From contig LT549889.1 in assembly GCA_900078775.1 (NCBI GenBank), forward strand, positions 558,001-622,000: 64,000 bases of DNA. Reading direction: 5' to 3'. Both the position numbers and the translations under genes were made by a program. Of the stretch, positions 7,860-17,006 are shown in pieces. The notes beneath the pieces are model-generated. The model did no database searches. It had not been told where the DNA came from and saw only the letters and a list, made by a program, of their open reading frames with translations. Origin of the DNA: Mycolicibacterium aurum. Its GTDB lineage: Bacteria > Actinomycetota > Actinomycetes > Mycobacteriales > Mycobacteriaceae. Each line of letters begins with the position of its first letter. Position 1 is the first letter of the stretch.

Positions 7860-8773
7860 TCAGTAGTCCCAGACTGCGGGTACGAACCGGAAGGCATTGC
7901 CGACCGCGGCGACGTGGCACACCGACGGGAACGGCAGGTGGGTGGCGACCAACTGTTCGCCGCCGGCGGCCAGCTCGGTGAGCAGGCGCACCCGGACCCG
8001 GGCCGACTCCTCGGGGTCGTGCTCGAAACCGTTCTGCCACCCGGGTTGCTCGAAACCGGGCTGGAACACCGCGTCCCCGGCGAAGGTCAACGCCGCACCG
8101 CCGGATTCGATGCGCACGATGCTGTGCCCCGGGGTGTGGCCACCGGTGCGGCGCAGCAACACACCCGGGGCCACCTCGTACTCGTCCTCGAACACCCGCA
8201 GCTGCCCGCGGTAGAGCTCCAGGAACCGGGTGGCGGTCTGCCGGAGCACCGGCGGGATCGCCGCGGGCATGACGGTCCTGGAGAAGTCGGGTGCCGCCCA
8301 GAACTCGGCCTCGGCGGCGGCGAGATGCACCCGCAGATCCGCGCGAAGTCTGTCCCGCAGGCCGGCCACCAGCAGCCCGCCGATGTGGTCCATGTGCAGG
8401 TGGGTGAGCACCACATCGGTCACCGACGAGGGCTCGATCCCGGCCGCCACCAACCGCATGCTCAGCTGCCCGGCCCGGGGAAGTCGGGGAACTCGGTGCC
8501 CAGACCGGAGTCGATCAGGATGGTCTTGCCGCCGCTGCGCACCACGGCCACGTTCAGCGGCCAGTCCAAGATCTCCGGGGGCAGGAACATCTCCTTGAGC
8601 CAGGCCGCGTATGCGGCCGGCTCGGCGTTGGTGGCCATCGTGGACGCGGTGATCGGTAGCACCCCGTCGCTGATCACCAGCACCTCGATGGCACCGACGT
8701 TCAGCGCGTAGCGCGACGGCACCAACTCGTCGATTCCCGTGCCACCCAGATGGGTGATGTTGTCCACGCTCAT
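7860..8773 (-). pseudogene. MBL-fold metallo-hydrolase, broken by a frameshift
   Basis: The N-terminal 103 residues (start 8773, SVDNITHLGG to IDSGLGTEFPDFPGPGS) end at a stop at 8462. The rest continues in another frame with GQLSMRLVAAGIEP, the zinc motif THLHMDHIGG, GGHTPGHS and GDAVF to the stop at 7860. Joining the frames needs one extra C in the CCCC run (GGGG at 8477-8480 on the given strand), which would restore a normal protein of about 300 residues. Either the gene is inactivated by a one-base deletion or the run was misread. An intact protein would be a cytoplasmic lactonase or hydrolase-like enzyme. Confidence 0.82.
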
Positions 8774-8872
8774 GTCCCCTGTTCCTCCTGCACACCGTGT
8801 CCGACGAAGGTGCTTGGCTGCCCCTTCTGCCCGGTCGAACGCGCGTCAGTCGGAAAACTCATCCCCGGCGCA

Positions 8873-9691
8873 TCAGCGGTGGTCGGGGAAGTACATCTCC
8901 TGTCCGACGGTGCACACCAGCGAGCCGTCACGGTTGAACATGGTCCCGCGGGCCAGCGCCAGCGTGTGGCTGCTGCTCGGCGAAGACTGGTCGTAGAGCA
9001 GCCAATCCGACAGGTCCGCCGGGCCGTGGAACCACACCGAGTGGTCGCGCTGCGCCGAGGCGCCGATCTTGCCGCGCGCCGCATAGGCCGGTTCGGTCAA
9101 CGTCACCGCGGACAGATAGGCCACCAGCGAGGCGGTCAGCACCGGATCGGCCGGGACCTCGCCGGCCGGGCGCCACCAGATCCGGGACCGGGCCGGGGGC
9201 GCCTGGCCGGTGTCCACGATCCGCCGCTCGAACCAACGCAGGCTGGCCCACATGCCCTCGTTGGCCTCCGTGGACTCGGCGAAATGAGGTGCCACCCATG
9301 GCAACTCGTCGGGCTCCGGGACCTGTGGGGCGGTCGGCTGATATCCGCCGGCGCCGACGCCACCGGCCTGGAACGAGGACATCGCCTCCAGCAGGATCTG
9401 ACCGTCCTGATACGCGGTGACCCGGCGCGCCGAGAAGGTGCGCCCCTCCTGCAGCGTGGTCACCTCGAACTCGACCGGGTGGCGGGCATCCCCGGGCCGC
9501 AGGAAGTAGGTGTGCACGCTGTGCGGGGCTCGGTCCGGCGCGGTGAGGCTGGCCGCCGTCAAGGCCTGCGCGGAAATGTGCCCGCCCAGGATGTGGTTCG
9601 CCGGGGCGGCGAGTTGGACGCCGGTGAACCGGGTCGCGTTCACCCGCTCGAGCTGCAACGAGGCGAGCACTTCACCCAATGAGGAGGACAT
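8873..9691 (-). CDS. tesB: acyl-CoA thioesterase II
   Basis: The 272-residue double-hotdog thioesterase hydrolyses acyl-CoA to free acid and CoA. Visible family elements are LGGHISAQAL near residue 36, HSVHTYFLRPGD near 57, FSARRVTAYQDG near 85 and the C-terminal DHSVWFHGP. Length is close to that of E. coli TesB. Its ATG at 9691 lies 71 bases from the divergent heme oxygenase start, so the two share a short control region. No association with its neighbours is obvious. Confidence 0.92.
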   Translation of the reverse strand: MSSSLGEVLASLQLERVNATRFTGVQLAAPANHILGGHISAQALTAASLTAPDRAPHSVHTYFLRPGDARHPVEFEVTTLQEGRTFSARRVTAYQDGQILLEAMSSFQAGGVGAGGYQPTAPQVPEPDELPWVAPHFAESTEANEGMWASLRWFERRIVDTGQAPPARSRIWWRPAGEVPADPVLTASLVAYLSAVTLTEPAYAARGKIGASAQRDHSVWFHGPADLSDWLLYDQSSPSSSHTLALARGTMFNRDGSLVCTVGQEMYFPDHR

Positions 9692-9762
9692 CGCAGGTAT
9701 TTTGCCCGAGGCCCCTCGGTAAGGTCGTAGCCACCGTCTCGCACCGCAGTCTGGAGCAGAGC

Positions 9763-10413
9763 ATGCCGAGTACCGCCGAGGCCATCCGGCCGCTGTCCGT
9801 CGCGATGAAGGAGGGCTCGGCGACCGAACACGACGCCGCCGAGCAGTCGCCGTTCGTGACCGAACTGCTGGCCGGCCGGGTCGACGCGCGCGGGTACACC
9901 GACTACCTGCTGCGGCTGCGGGTGATCTACGCGGCGCTGGAGGATGCGGTGCGTGCGCACCGCGACGATCCGCTGGTGGGCGCGGTGTACGACCCGGTGC
10001 TGGAGCGCACCGCGGCGCTGGACGCCGACCTGGCGCACTGGGCGCCGGAAGGCGAGCGCACCGTGGATTCTGCTGCGGCGGACGCCTACCGGGACCGGAT
10101 CGCCGCGGCCGGCTGGGGTGGTGCGCTGTTGGCCCATCACTACACCCGCTATCTGGGGGATCTGTCCGGTGGCCAGGCCATCGGCAAGATCCTGGACCGC
10201 GAGTTCGCCCTGCGCGGTGCGGGATTGGCGTTCTATGAATTCGACGTGCGGGTCAAGCCGTACAAGGACGGTTACCGGGACCGGATCGACGGCCTCGGGT
10301 TAGGGTCGGCCGACGTCGACCGGGCGGTGGATGAGGTCCGGGTGGCGTTCGGCCTGAACCAGGCGGTGTTCGACGAGCTGTCGGCGAATCTGCCGCGCTA
10401 TCGAATGGGCTGA
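9763..10413 (+). CDS. biliverdin-producing heme oxygenase
   Basis: This 216-residue heme oxygenase of the HO-1/HmuO fold has a proximal-histidine region ATEHDAAEQSPF near residue 21 and the distal-helix motif YLGDLSGGQAIGK near 125-137 with the flexible glycines over heme. The enzyme opens heme to biliverdin, CO and iron and serves iron recovery. The ATG at 9763 has GGAG upstream; longer readings run into the tesB start. No other heme genes are adjacent apart from the hemophore-like gene 6.5 kb away. Mycobacteria more often use MhuD, so a canonical HO is worth noting. Confidence 0.92.
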   Translation: MPSTAEAIRPLSVAMKEGSATEHDAAEQSPFVTELLAGRVDARGYTDYLLRLRVIYAALEDAVRAHRDDPLVGAVYDPVLERTAALDADLAHWAPEGERTVDSAAADAYRDRIAAAGWGGALLAHHYTRYLGDLSGGQAIGKILDREFALRGAGLAFYEFDVRVKPYKDGYRDRIDGLGLGSADVDRAVDEVRVAFGLNQAVFDELSANLPRYRMG

Positions 10414-10505
10414 CGCGCTCGGTCGCGGCACCGCGGATTGCGGCTTACTGTTGGCAGCAGAAGTTACCCATCAGTAGGCTTGCGATTCGAGGGGTGGGAG
10501 CCGTA

Positions 10506-11366
10506 GTGGCGGATACGAAGTTCGTCGATATTCACGGCGTACGACAAGCGGTCATCGACGAGGGTGCGGGCGACGAGGTCCTGCTGCTGATTCACGGCAT
10601 GGCAGGCAGCGCCGACACCTGGCGTGCGGTGTTGCCCCAGCTGGCCAAGAAGTACCGGGTGGTGGCCCCTGATCTGCTCGGCCATGGGCGGTCGGCCAAG
10701 CCGCGCACGGACTACTCGCTGGGCGCCTTCGCGGTCGGCCTGCGGGATCTGCTCGACGAGCTCGGCGTCGAGTCGGCGACGGTCGTCGGTCATTCCCTGG
10801 GCGGTGGCGTGGCCATGCAGTTCCTCTATCAACACCCCGACTACTGCCGTCGCCTGGTCCTGATCGGCAGTGGAGGGTTAGGCCCCGACGTGGGATGGAT
10901 CTTGCGCGTGCTCGCAGCGCCCGGCGCGGAGTTCGTGATGCCGGTGATCGCTCCGGCGCCGATACTGCGTGCCGGGAATGCCCTGCGCTCCTGGTTGAGC
11001 TCAGCCGGGCTGCGCTCGCCGCGCGGCGCCGAGGTCTGGGCCGCGTATTCGTCTTTCGCCGACAGCGCGGCCCGAGACGCGTTCCTGCGCACGCTGCGCT
11101 CGGTGGTCGACTACCGGGGGCAGGCGGTCAGCGCACTGAATCGGTTGAATGTCCGCGAAGGTCTGCCGGTACTGGCGATCTGGGGCGAAGAGGACAAGAT
11201 CATCCCGGTCGATCACGCCTACTCGGCGTTGCAGGTCCGGCCGGACTGCAGGCTCGAAATCCTGCCGGGTATCGGGCATTTCGCGCAGGTGGAGGCCCCC
11301 ACCGAGGTGATCGAGCTGATCGACGAGTTCATCTCGACGGCGACCCCTGCCGAACCGGGCCGCTGA
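10506..11366 (+). CDS. alpha/beta hydrolase
   Basis: The 286-residue hydrolase shows the oxyanion region LLIHGMAGSADTW, the nucleophile elbow VVGHSLGGG (Ser near 97), an acidic region IWGEEDKIIP and the catalytic His in GIGHFAQVEAP. This resembles the esterase/epoxide hydrolase group. The GTG at 10506 was chosen; a GTG at 10494 adds four residues. It follows heme oxygenase on the same strand after a 92-base gap and faces the convergent YaeQ gene. Substrate unknown. Confidence 0.85.
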   Translation: MADTKFVDIHGVRQAVIDEGAGDEVLLLIHGMAGSADTWRAVLPQLAKKYRVVAPDLLGHGRSAKPRTDYSLGAFAVGLRDLLDELGVESATVVGHSLGGGVAMQFLYQHPDYCRRLVLIGSGGLGPDVGWILRVLAAPGAEFVMPVIAPAPILRAGNALRSWLSSAGLRSPRGAEVWAAYSSFADSAARDAFLRTLRSVVDYRGQAVSALNRLNVREGLPVLAIWGEEDKIIPVDHAYSALQVRPDCRLEILPGIGHFAQVEAPTEVIELIDEFISTATPAEPGR

Positions 11367-11393
11367 TATTGCGGCTCAGTACCGTTCGCGCAG

Positions 11394-11426
11394 CGGGCGG
11401 TCGTGGGTCCCGTATTCTGCCGCCCG
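11394..11426. terminator. possible bidirectional hairpin
   Basis: CGGGCGG (11394-11400) and CCGCCCG (11420-11426) form a perfect seven-base stem between two convergent genes. The loop is long (19 bases) and there is no T-run, so confidence is limited. Confidence 0.35.
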
Positions 11427-11437
11427 GGCTCAGACGT

Positions 11438-11989
11438 TCACCGCAAAGGCTCGGGCGTGAAGGTGACGTCGACACCGCCCACGGTCATCGTCACCTGGCC
11501 TTCCATCACCATCACCTGCGCCGAGACCCGTCGATCGACGGACTGCGCCAGCTGCTGCACCGGTGCGTGCGGTATCTGCACCACCGCCAGGTTCGACAAC
11601 CCCGCCACCTTGGGGCCCACGGTGCGCCACCAGGTGGGCACGGCGGCGGCGAATGGGTAGAGCAGCACCTGGTCGGCCTGGCTGACGGCCTTACCCAGGA
11701 CGCGTTCGTCGGGCTGACCGACGCTGATCCACTCCAGGATCCGGCCCGTGTAATCCGTGAGCCCCAGGTCCGGTACGCCGGGGGTGGATAGGCCCGGGCC
11801 GAAGGCCAGCTCGCCGTCGATGTCACCGAGCCGGTGCGCGCGCAGCCCAAATGCCAATAGCCGCACCACCATCCGCTCATCGTTCTCACTGGGATGACGG
11901 GCCACGGTCAACGTGTGATCGGCGTAGTAACCGTGATCGACGTCCGAGACACCGAGTTCGATTTTGAACACTGTTGCAGAAAGGGCCAC
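11438..11989 (-). CDS. YaeQ family protein
   Basis: The 183-residue protein matches YaeQ over its full length. Visible elements are MALSATVFK, then DVDHGYYADHTLTVARHPSENDERM, and the C-terminal VMEGQVTMTVGG. The family has a PD-(D/E)XK nuclease-like fold with unproven catalysis and is cytoplasmic. The gene is convergent with the alpha/beta hydrolase. Upstream on the same strand lies a degenerate DUF488-like fragment. Confidence 0.85.
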   Translation of the reverse strand: MALSATVFKIELGVSDVDHGYYADHTLTVARHPSENDERMVVRLLAFGLRAHRLGDIDGELAFGPGLSTPGVPDLGLTDYTGRILEWISVGQPDERVLGKAVSQADQVLLYPFAAAVPTWWRTVGPKVAGLSNLAVVQIPHAPVQQLAQSVDRRVSAQVMVMEGQVTMTVGGVDVTFTPEPLR

Positions 11990-12025
11990 GTCATAGTGTG
12001 CACCCCGGTGCGGTCCGCGGAGAAT

Positions 12026-12190
12026 TCAGGTTGCCGCTCGCGTCAGGATCTCCGCCAGGGCGGCCGCGGGCTCCGCATCCTCCCACTCGGCGAGCTGGGT
12101 CCGGCTCTTGTGATGCCGCGCGGACACAGCCGGTCGACCAGAACCCGGGCGCCGTCGTCGGGCAGCGGGTCATCGCACCCCCGGAACGTG
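12026..12190 (-). pseudogene. remnant of a DUF488 family gene
   Basis: Reading leftward from 12183, one frame gives DDPLPDDGARVLVDRLCPRGI, which matches the N-terminal signature of DUF488 proteins (usually VDRLWPRG). The match then moves to another frame, KSRTQLAEWEDAEPAAALAE, and ends at a stop at 12026. No start codon in a good context and no C-terminal half are present. This is the decayed 5' part of a gene between YaeQ and the beta-propeller gene. The family call rests on memory of the motif. Confidence 0.5.
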
Positions 12191-12259
12191 GGCTGGGCGA
12201 GTCCGTTTCGTAGCCTGGTTCGGCACGCGCCGGGTGGGTGGGTAGTCGAAGATGTGGGG

Positions 12260-13528
12260 ATGACAGGGAGCCGCCCGAACACCGTTACGCTGCCGGGCCG
12301 GGTGTGGGGCCTGGCCGCGTGGGACGCGGGCAGCCCGATTGTGGTTACCTCTTACGAGGGGGACGACCTCGACACGGCGGTGGTCAGCGCCGTCGACCTG
12401 ACAGGCAGCGTGCTGTGGTGTCAGCGTTTCGACGCGCTTTCTTTTCCGCCCACCCCTAGGTTGTCTGACTCCGGGACCGCTTGGGTGGCTCATCGCGACG
12501 GGCAACGCGTGGTGGTAAGCGAGCTGAATTCCGAAGGCGATCTTGTCGATACGGTACGGCCGAAAAGCCACCGCACGGAACACTTGGGCGCGTACGCCGT
12601 ATTGCCCGACGGCATCTTGGCCCTGTGGATGCCGGGCAATCCGTGTCGTGTGATTCCGCGAACTCGCTCGGAACGGGCCGTCCGGTATGCACCGACTGAA
12701 CGAGGCCGTTCCACACCCCGACGCACACATGCCCGACTGGCGCGCCACGACAAGAACGGCGCGACGCGATGGTCAACCACATTGCCTCTCAAGAGCTCGT
12801 GCATTCCCGGAATGGAGAGTTGGCCCCCTCGAACTCTACGAGCTTATAGAGGGGGACCGCTCCTGGTGTCCGGTTCTCGGGCCGCGGCTACCGTGACCGA
12901 CGACGGCACCGGACTTGCGGTGACATTCTTCCTGGAGGCCGAAACCGGTCAGCTGATCGCCACCAGCTATCCGGCGCCCAATGGCCATAACGCCATTGCC
13001 GGGCCTGGCGAGTTCCTGATCGGATCTCAAGGTTACGGCGAGTTCAGCACCGCCCATCACGATGCGACCGGTGCCGTCACACGGCGGTGGCCCTCCCACG
13101 CGCAGGTGCTGATCGACAACCGAGGCGTGATATCCGGTCCGGAGTCGCAGAATGCCTCTTGGCCACCAAATCATTTCGTTCGATTCGACGCTGCGGGCGG
13201 CGCCGTGCATCAAGGCCCGACGTTCAGCGAGTATGACCCCACCTATCCGGCGCTCGATCGTGACGGAACCGCAGTGTTCTCGTGCGATGGCGCCCTGCGC
13301 GCGGTCGATGCCGACCTCACGATGCGGGAATTGTTGACTGCCGATCAGGGCGGCCGTGCGGGTTCGAGCAGGGTACTTCTCCTCGAGGACGGACACGTCG
13401 CCTATGCGTCGCACGATGAATTGGTCATTCACAGGGAGTCCGGCCTGGGACCGTTGAACGACGGCGTATGGCCCTGCGGTGACGGCGGCCTGCGCGGCAA
13501 CCCCGTCAAGTTCTATCCGCCGTCCTGA
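12260..13528 (+). CDS. hypothetical beta-propeller-like protein
   Basis: About 422 residues, with no named family recognised. It is built of repeated short strands with turns such as DGTG, DATG and DRDG and hydrophobic alternation, as in PQQ- or WD-type propellers. No signal peptide is visible, so a cytoplasmic location is likely. The start is uncertain: ATG at 12260 or GTG at 12254; the long frame upstream overlaps YaeQ and a dead gene and is not coding. Codon use is less GC-biased at third positions than in neighbours, which suggests acquisition by transfer. It converges closely on the HAD gene (three bases between stops). Confidence 0.6.
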   Translation: MTGSRPNTVTLPGRVWGLAAWDAGSPIVVTSYEGDDLDTAVVSAVDLTGSVLWCQRFDALSFPPTPRLSDSGTAWVAHRDGQRVVVSELNSEGDLVDTVRPKSHRTEHLGAYAVLPDGILALWMPGNPCRVIPRTRSERAVRYAPTERGRSTPRRTHARLARHDKNGATRWSTTLPLKSSCIPGMESWPPRTLRAYRGGPLLVSGSRAAATVTDDGTGLAVTFFLEAETGQLIATSYPAPNGHNAIAGPGEFLIGSQGYGEFSTAHHDATGAVTRRWPSHAQVLIDNRGVISGPESQNASWPPNHFVRFDAAGGAVHQGPTFSEYDPTYPALDRDGTAVFSCDGALRAVDADLTMRELLTADQGGRAGSSRVLLLEDGHVAYASHDELVIHRESGLGPLNDGVWPCGDGGLRGNPVKFYPPS

Positions 13529-13531
13529 CGG

Positions 13532-14218
13532 TCAGCGATGATCGATCAGGTGCTGTACCGGGCTTTCGGCCAGGTGCGAGCATAGGTCGAGGACGTTGTC
13601 GAACACCGCGGCGGCCCCGGCCTGCTCCAACTCGGCACGGGAGACACCGCCGCTGAGCACACCGATACACGTCACCCCGGCGGCCACGCAGGCCCGGGCG
13701 TCCCACACCGCATCGCCGACGAACACGGCACGCTCCGGACTGACTTCGGCTCTGGCCAAGGCGATCTGAACGATGTCGGGTTCCGGCTTGGCGGTCTGCA
13801 CATCTTCTGCCGAGGTGACCACCGAGATCAGATCGTCACGGTCGAGCACCGCACGCAGCATGGCCAGTTCATCCTCGGGGGCGGAGGTGGCCAGCACGAC
13901 CTGCAGGCCTAGTGCGTCGACACGCTCCAGGATCTCCCGCCCGCCCGGCAACGGAGACAGCAGCGACGAGGTCTGCTGATAGAACCGGCTGTGCAACTCC
14001 TTGAGCCGGCTGCGGGCATCGTCGTCCACACCGGAAGCCAACGTTTCGAGCAGCTTCTTGCCGTCCATGCCGATGCATCGGTGAATCTGCCAACTCTGCA
14101 CCGGGATTCGCAGCTCGCTGAACGCGCGAAGCCACGCGTGCACGTGCAGATAGTTCGAATCGACCAAGGTTCCGTCGACGTCGAACAACACCGCGGGTGA
14201 ACGTTCGTTACCTGACAC
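13532..14218 (-). CDS. HAD family hydrolase, phosphoglycolate-phosphatase type
   Basis: The 228-residue HAD phosphatase has the nucleophile motif FDVDGTLVDS near residue 10, motif II in VVLATSAPEDE, the lysine in TAKPEPDI and motif IV in FVGDAVWDARA. A helical cap between residues 20 and 85 places it with the subfamily I beta-phosphoglucomutase/Gph-like enzymes. The GTG at 14218 starts eight residues before motif I and is preferred; the frame is open further upstream but lacks conserved sequence. The physiological phosphate ester is unknown. Confidence 0.85.
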   Translation of the reverse strand: MSGNERSPAVLFDVDGTLVDSNYLHVHAWLRAFSELRIPVQSWQIHRCIGMDGKKLLETLASGVDDDARSRLKELHSRFYQQTSSLLSPLPGGREILERVDALGLQVVLATSAPEDELAMLRAVLDRDDLISVVTSAEDVQTAKPEPDIVQIALARAEVSPERAVFVGDAVWDARACVAAGVTCIGVLSGGVSRAELEQAGAAAVFDNVLDLCSHLAESPVQHLIDHR

Positions 14219-14467
14219 GGCTTTGAAAATGCCCGCTCCGCGTCCCGCCAAACCTGTGCCTGTCGCGGCCGCCATCTGGGACGCCGCACCCGACGGCCTC
14301 ACCTCGCCGGGGCCATCGCGGCGGGTTCGCAGGCCGCGATGCCCGTCCTGCAGAGCCCGCCGGCCGACGAATTCGGGTTGCCCTAGCCGCCGGGGTGACG
14401 TCGGCACGGATCGGCGAGGACAATCAGGCCCAGGACGGGGGCATCACCGCGCCGGGGAGGTGAACCG
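14219..14467 (+). other. 249-base gap, possible 3' remnant of a lost gene
   Basis: One rightward frame reads PHLAGAIAAGSQAAMPVLQS and ends FGLP at a TAG at 14384-14386, which looks like a real protein C-terminus without any start. I cannot name the family. The only other visible element is the ribosome binding site GGGGAGG just before the gene at 14468. Confidence 0.25.
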
Positions 14468-15916
14468 ATGGACTGGCTCGCGGCCACCGAGTCGTGGTGG
14501 GGCAGATTCGCCCTGGCCCGCGGCATCGCGGCCATCTACCTGGTCGCGTTCGTGTGCGCCGTCCTGCAGTTCCGCGGCCTGCTCTCCGGCAACGGGATGA
14601 CCCCGATCCCGAAGTTCCTGGCACGCACCTCGTTTCGTGCCAAGCCGAGCATCTTCCACTGGCACTATTCGGACCGCTTCTTCGCCGCCGTGTGCTGGTC
14701 CGGGGCCGCGGTGTCGGCGTCGCTGGTCCTCGGGCTGGGCGACGCCGTGCCGCTGTGGGCGGCGATGCTGTTGTGGCTCGGGCTGTGGGTGACCTATCTG
14801 TCCATCGTCAACGTCGGGCAGTGCTGGTACTCGTTCGGCTGGGAGTCCCTGCTGCTGGAGGCCGGCTTTCTGGCGGTGTTCCTGGGCAACGACGAGACCG
14901 CGCCGCCGCTGCTGGTGCTGCTGCTGGCCCGCTGGCTGCTGTTCCGTCTCGAGTTCGGGGCGGGGCTGATCAAGATCCGCGGCGACCGGTGCTGGCGCGA
15001 TCTCACGTGCCTGTACTACCACCACGAGACCCAGCCGATGCCCGGCCCGCTGAGCTGGTTCTTCCACCGGCTGCCCAAGCCGCTGCACCGCGTCGAGGTG
15101 CTCGGCAACCACATCACCCAGCTGATCGTCCCGTTCGGGCTGTTTGCGCCGCAGCCGGTGGCCGGCATCGCGGCGACGGTCATGATCGTCACCCAGTTGT
15201 GGCTGGTGGCCTCCGGTAACTTCGCCTGGCTCAACTGGCTGACCATCGTGCTGGCCTGCAGTGTTCTCGATGACAGCATGTTCGCCGCGGTGCTGGGCGT
15301 GAGCACACCCGCGGACGCGCCGACCACGGTGCCCACCTGGTTCGGTGTCCTGGTCCTCGCGTTCACCGCGCTGGTCCTGGTGCTGAGCCGGCGGCCCGCC
15401 CTCAACCTGATCTCTGCACACCAGCGGATGAACAGCACCTTCGATCCGCTGCACCTGGTCAACGCCTACGGCGCGTTCGGCAGCGTCGGCAAGACCCGCT
15501 ACGAGGTGGTGATCGAAGGTACCGCCGACACGGTCATCTCGCCGCGCACCGAATGGCACGAATACGGATTCAAGGGCAAGCCCGGTGATCCCGCGCGGAC
15601 GCCGCGGCAGTGGGCTCCCTATCACCTGCGCCTGGACTGGCTGATGTGGTTTGCGGCGATCTCCCCGTCCTACGCGCGGCCCTGGATCGGTCCGCTGCTG
15701 CAGGGGCTGCTCACCGGCAACCACGATATTCTGAAACTGTTGCGGTACAACCCCTTTCCCGGGCAGCCACCCAGGTATGTGCGCGCCCTGCTCTACGAGT
15801 ACCGCTTCACCACCGGCCGAGAACTGATCCGCGAGCGGGTGTGGTGGCACCGCGAGCTCATCGGTGAATTCCTGCCACCTCTCGATGCCGACCGGGTCCG
15901 CAGGTTCGTGCCCTGA
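14468..15916 (+). CDS. lipase maturation factor family membrane protein
   Basis: The 482-residue protein has six or seven membrane segments in the first 310 residues. It contains the family-typical stretches GWESLLLEAGFLAVFLG, RLEFGAGLIKIRGDRCWRDL, YYHHETQPMPGPLSW, and a C-terminal soluble part with EYGFKGKPGD, PRQWAPYHLRLDWLMWF and LLRYNPFP. This is the LMF1/LMF2 family; the vertebrate members help fold lipases in the ER, while the bacterial role is unknown. GGGGAGG precedes the ATG. It is followed after 54 bases by yihY on the same strand. Confidence 0.88.
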   Translation: MDWLAATESWWGRFALARGIAAIYLVAFVCAVLQFRGLLSGNGMTPIPKFLARTSFRAKPSIFHWHYSDRFFAAVCWSGAAVSASLVLGLGDAVPLWAAMLLWLGLWVTYLSIVNVGQCWYSFGWESLLLEAGFLAVFLGNDETAPPLLVLLLARWLLFRLEFGAGLIKIRGDRCWRDLTCLYYHHETQPMPGPLSWFFHRLPKPLHRVEVLGNHITQLIVPFGLFAPQPVAGIAATVMIVTQLWLVASGNFAWLNWLTIVLACSVLDDSMFAAVLGVSTPADAPTTVPTWFGVLVLAFTALVLVLSRRPALNLISAHQRMNSTFDPLHLVNAYGAFGSVGKTRYEVVIEGTADTVISPRTEWHEYGFKGKPGDPARTPRQWAPYHLRLDWLMWFAAISPSYARPWIGPLLQGLLTGNHDILKLLRYNPFPGQPPRYVRALLYEYRFTTGRELIRERVWWHRELIGEFLPPLDADRVRRFVP

Positions 15917-15970
15917 CCGCGGCGGGTACCCCGTGCCCGCGGCAGGGCCGTTGACGGGCGGGAGGGTGCG

Positions 15971-16993
15971 ATGGTGGGTTGGCTCGATCGCGTGCAGCAG
16001 CGCAGCCGGGCGGCCGGCTTCGTCATCGCCGTGATCTACAAGTACGTCGACGACCAGGCCAACTACCTGGCCGCGCTCATCACCTACTACGCGTTCGTCT
16101 CGTTGTTCCCGCTGTTGCTGCTGCTGACCACCGCGCTCGGAGTGGTGCTGCGGGAGAAGCCCGAATGGCGCGAGCAGATCGTGGACTCGGCGCTGAGCCA
16201 GCTGCCGCTGCTGGGTAACCAGCTCAGCGAGCCCAGCGCGCTCAGCGGCGGCACGGCCGCGGTGGTGATCGGCATCGCCGGCGCGCTCTACGGCGGCCTC
16301 GGCGTCGGCAACGCGATGCAGAACGCGATGGACACCGTCTGGGCGGTGCCCCGCTACGTACGGCCCGACCCGATCAAGACCCGGCTGCGCAGCCTGATGT
16401 TGCTGCTCGTGCTGGGGTCGGCGCTGATCGCCACCACCCTGCTCACCGCCCTGGGGCGCAGCTGGGCCGGGATGGGCATGGCCGGCACCGGGGCGGTGGT
16501 GCTCGCCTCGCTGGTGGTCAACGCCGGGATCTGTGTGGCCGCCTTCCGGGTCGGTACCGAGCGCGAGCTGACCATTGCGCAGGTGCTGCCCGGCGCGGTG
16601 ATCGCCGCGGCGCTGTGGCAGCTGCTGCAGTGGTTCGGCGCGACATACGTCGCCCGGGTGGTGGCCTCGGCCAGCGTGACCAACAGTGTTTTCGCCATCG
16701 TGCTCGGCCTGCTCGCGTTCCTGTACCTGGTGGCCACCTCGCTGCTGGTGTGCGCCCAGATCAACGCGGTCCGGGTGGACCGGCTGCACCCCCGGGCGTT
16801 GCTGACCCCGTTCACCGACAACGTCGACCTGACCGCCGCCGACCGCCGCGTGTACGCCGGGCAGGCCGAAGCCCAGCAGGCCAAGGGATTTCAGCGGGTC
16901 GACGTCAGCTTCGGCGAACCCGACAGCGCGAACGGCACCGCGGACAACGTTTCCCACAGCCGCGACGAGGGTATCGCCGAAGCGGACCGATAG
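15971..16993 (+). CDS. YihY/BrkB family inner membrane protein
   Basis: The 340-residue protein has about six membrane helices. The family signature ALITYYAFVSLFPLLLLLTT lies near residue 35, and a second conserved part, TNSVFAIVLGLLAFLYLVA, follows near 240. The last 80 residues are hydrophilic and carry no recognised domain. The gene was once misassigned as RNase BN in E. coli; the present view is a membrane protein of unknown transport function. It probably forms a unit with the lipase maturation factor upstream and the small membrane protein downstream. Confidence 0.9.
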   Translation: MVGWLDRVQQRSRAAGFVIAVIYKYVDDQANYLAALITYYAFVSLFPLLLLLTTALGVVLREKPEWREQIVDSALSQLPLLGNQLSEPSALSGGTAAVVIGIAGALYGGLGVGNAMQNAMDTVWAVPRYVRPDPIKTRLRSLMLLLVLGSALIATTLLTALGRSWAGMGMAGTGAVVLASLVVNAGICVAAFRVGTERELTIAQVLPGAVIAAALWQLLQWFGATYVARVVASASVTNSVFAIVLGLLAFLYLVATSLLVCAQINAVRVDRLHPRALLTPFTDNVDLTAADRRVYAGQAEAQQAKGFQRVDVSFGEPDSANGTADNVSHSRDEGIAEADR

Positions 16994-17006
16994 GGAGGCA
17001 AGCCAC

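Noticed and set aside
8462..8773. The 103-residue N-terminal frame as an independent small gene
   Set aside because: Its end coincides with the frameshift point and the other frame continues the same MBL fold, so it is half of a broken gene.
11894..12259. An N-terminal extension of the beta-propeller gene from 11894
   Set aside because: It overlaps the antisense YaeQ gene and a decayed DUF488 fragment and has no propeller-like sequence or ribosome binding site.
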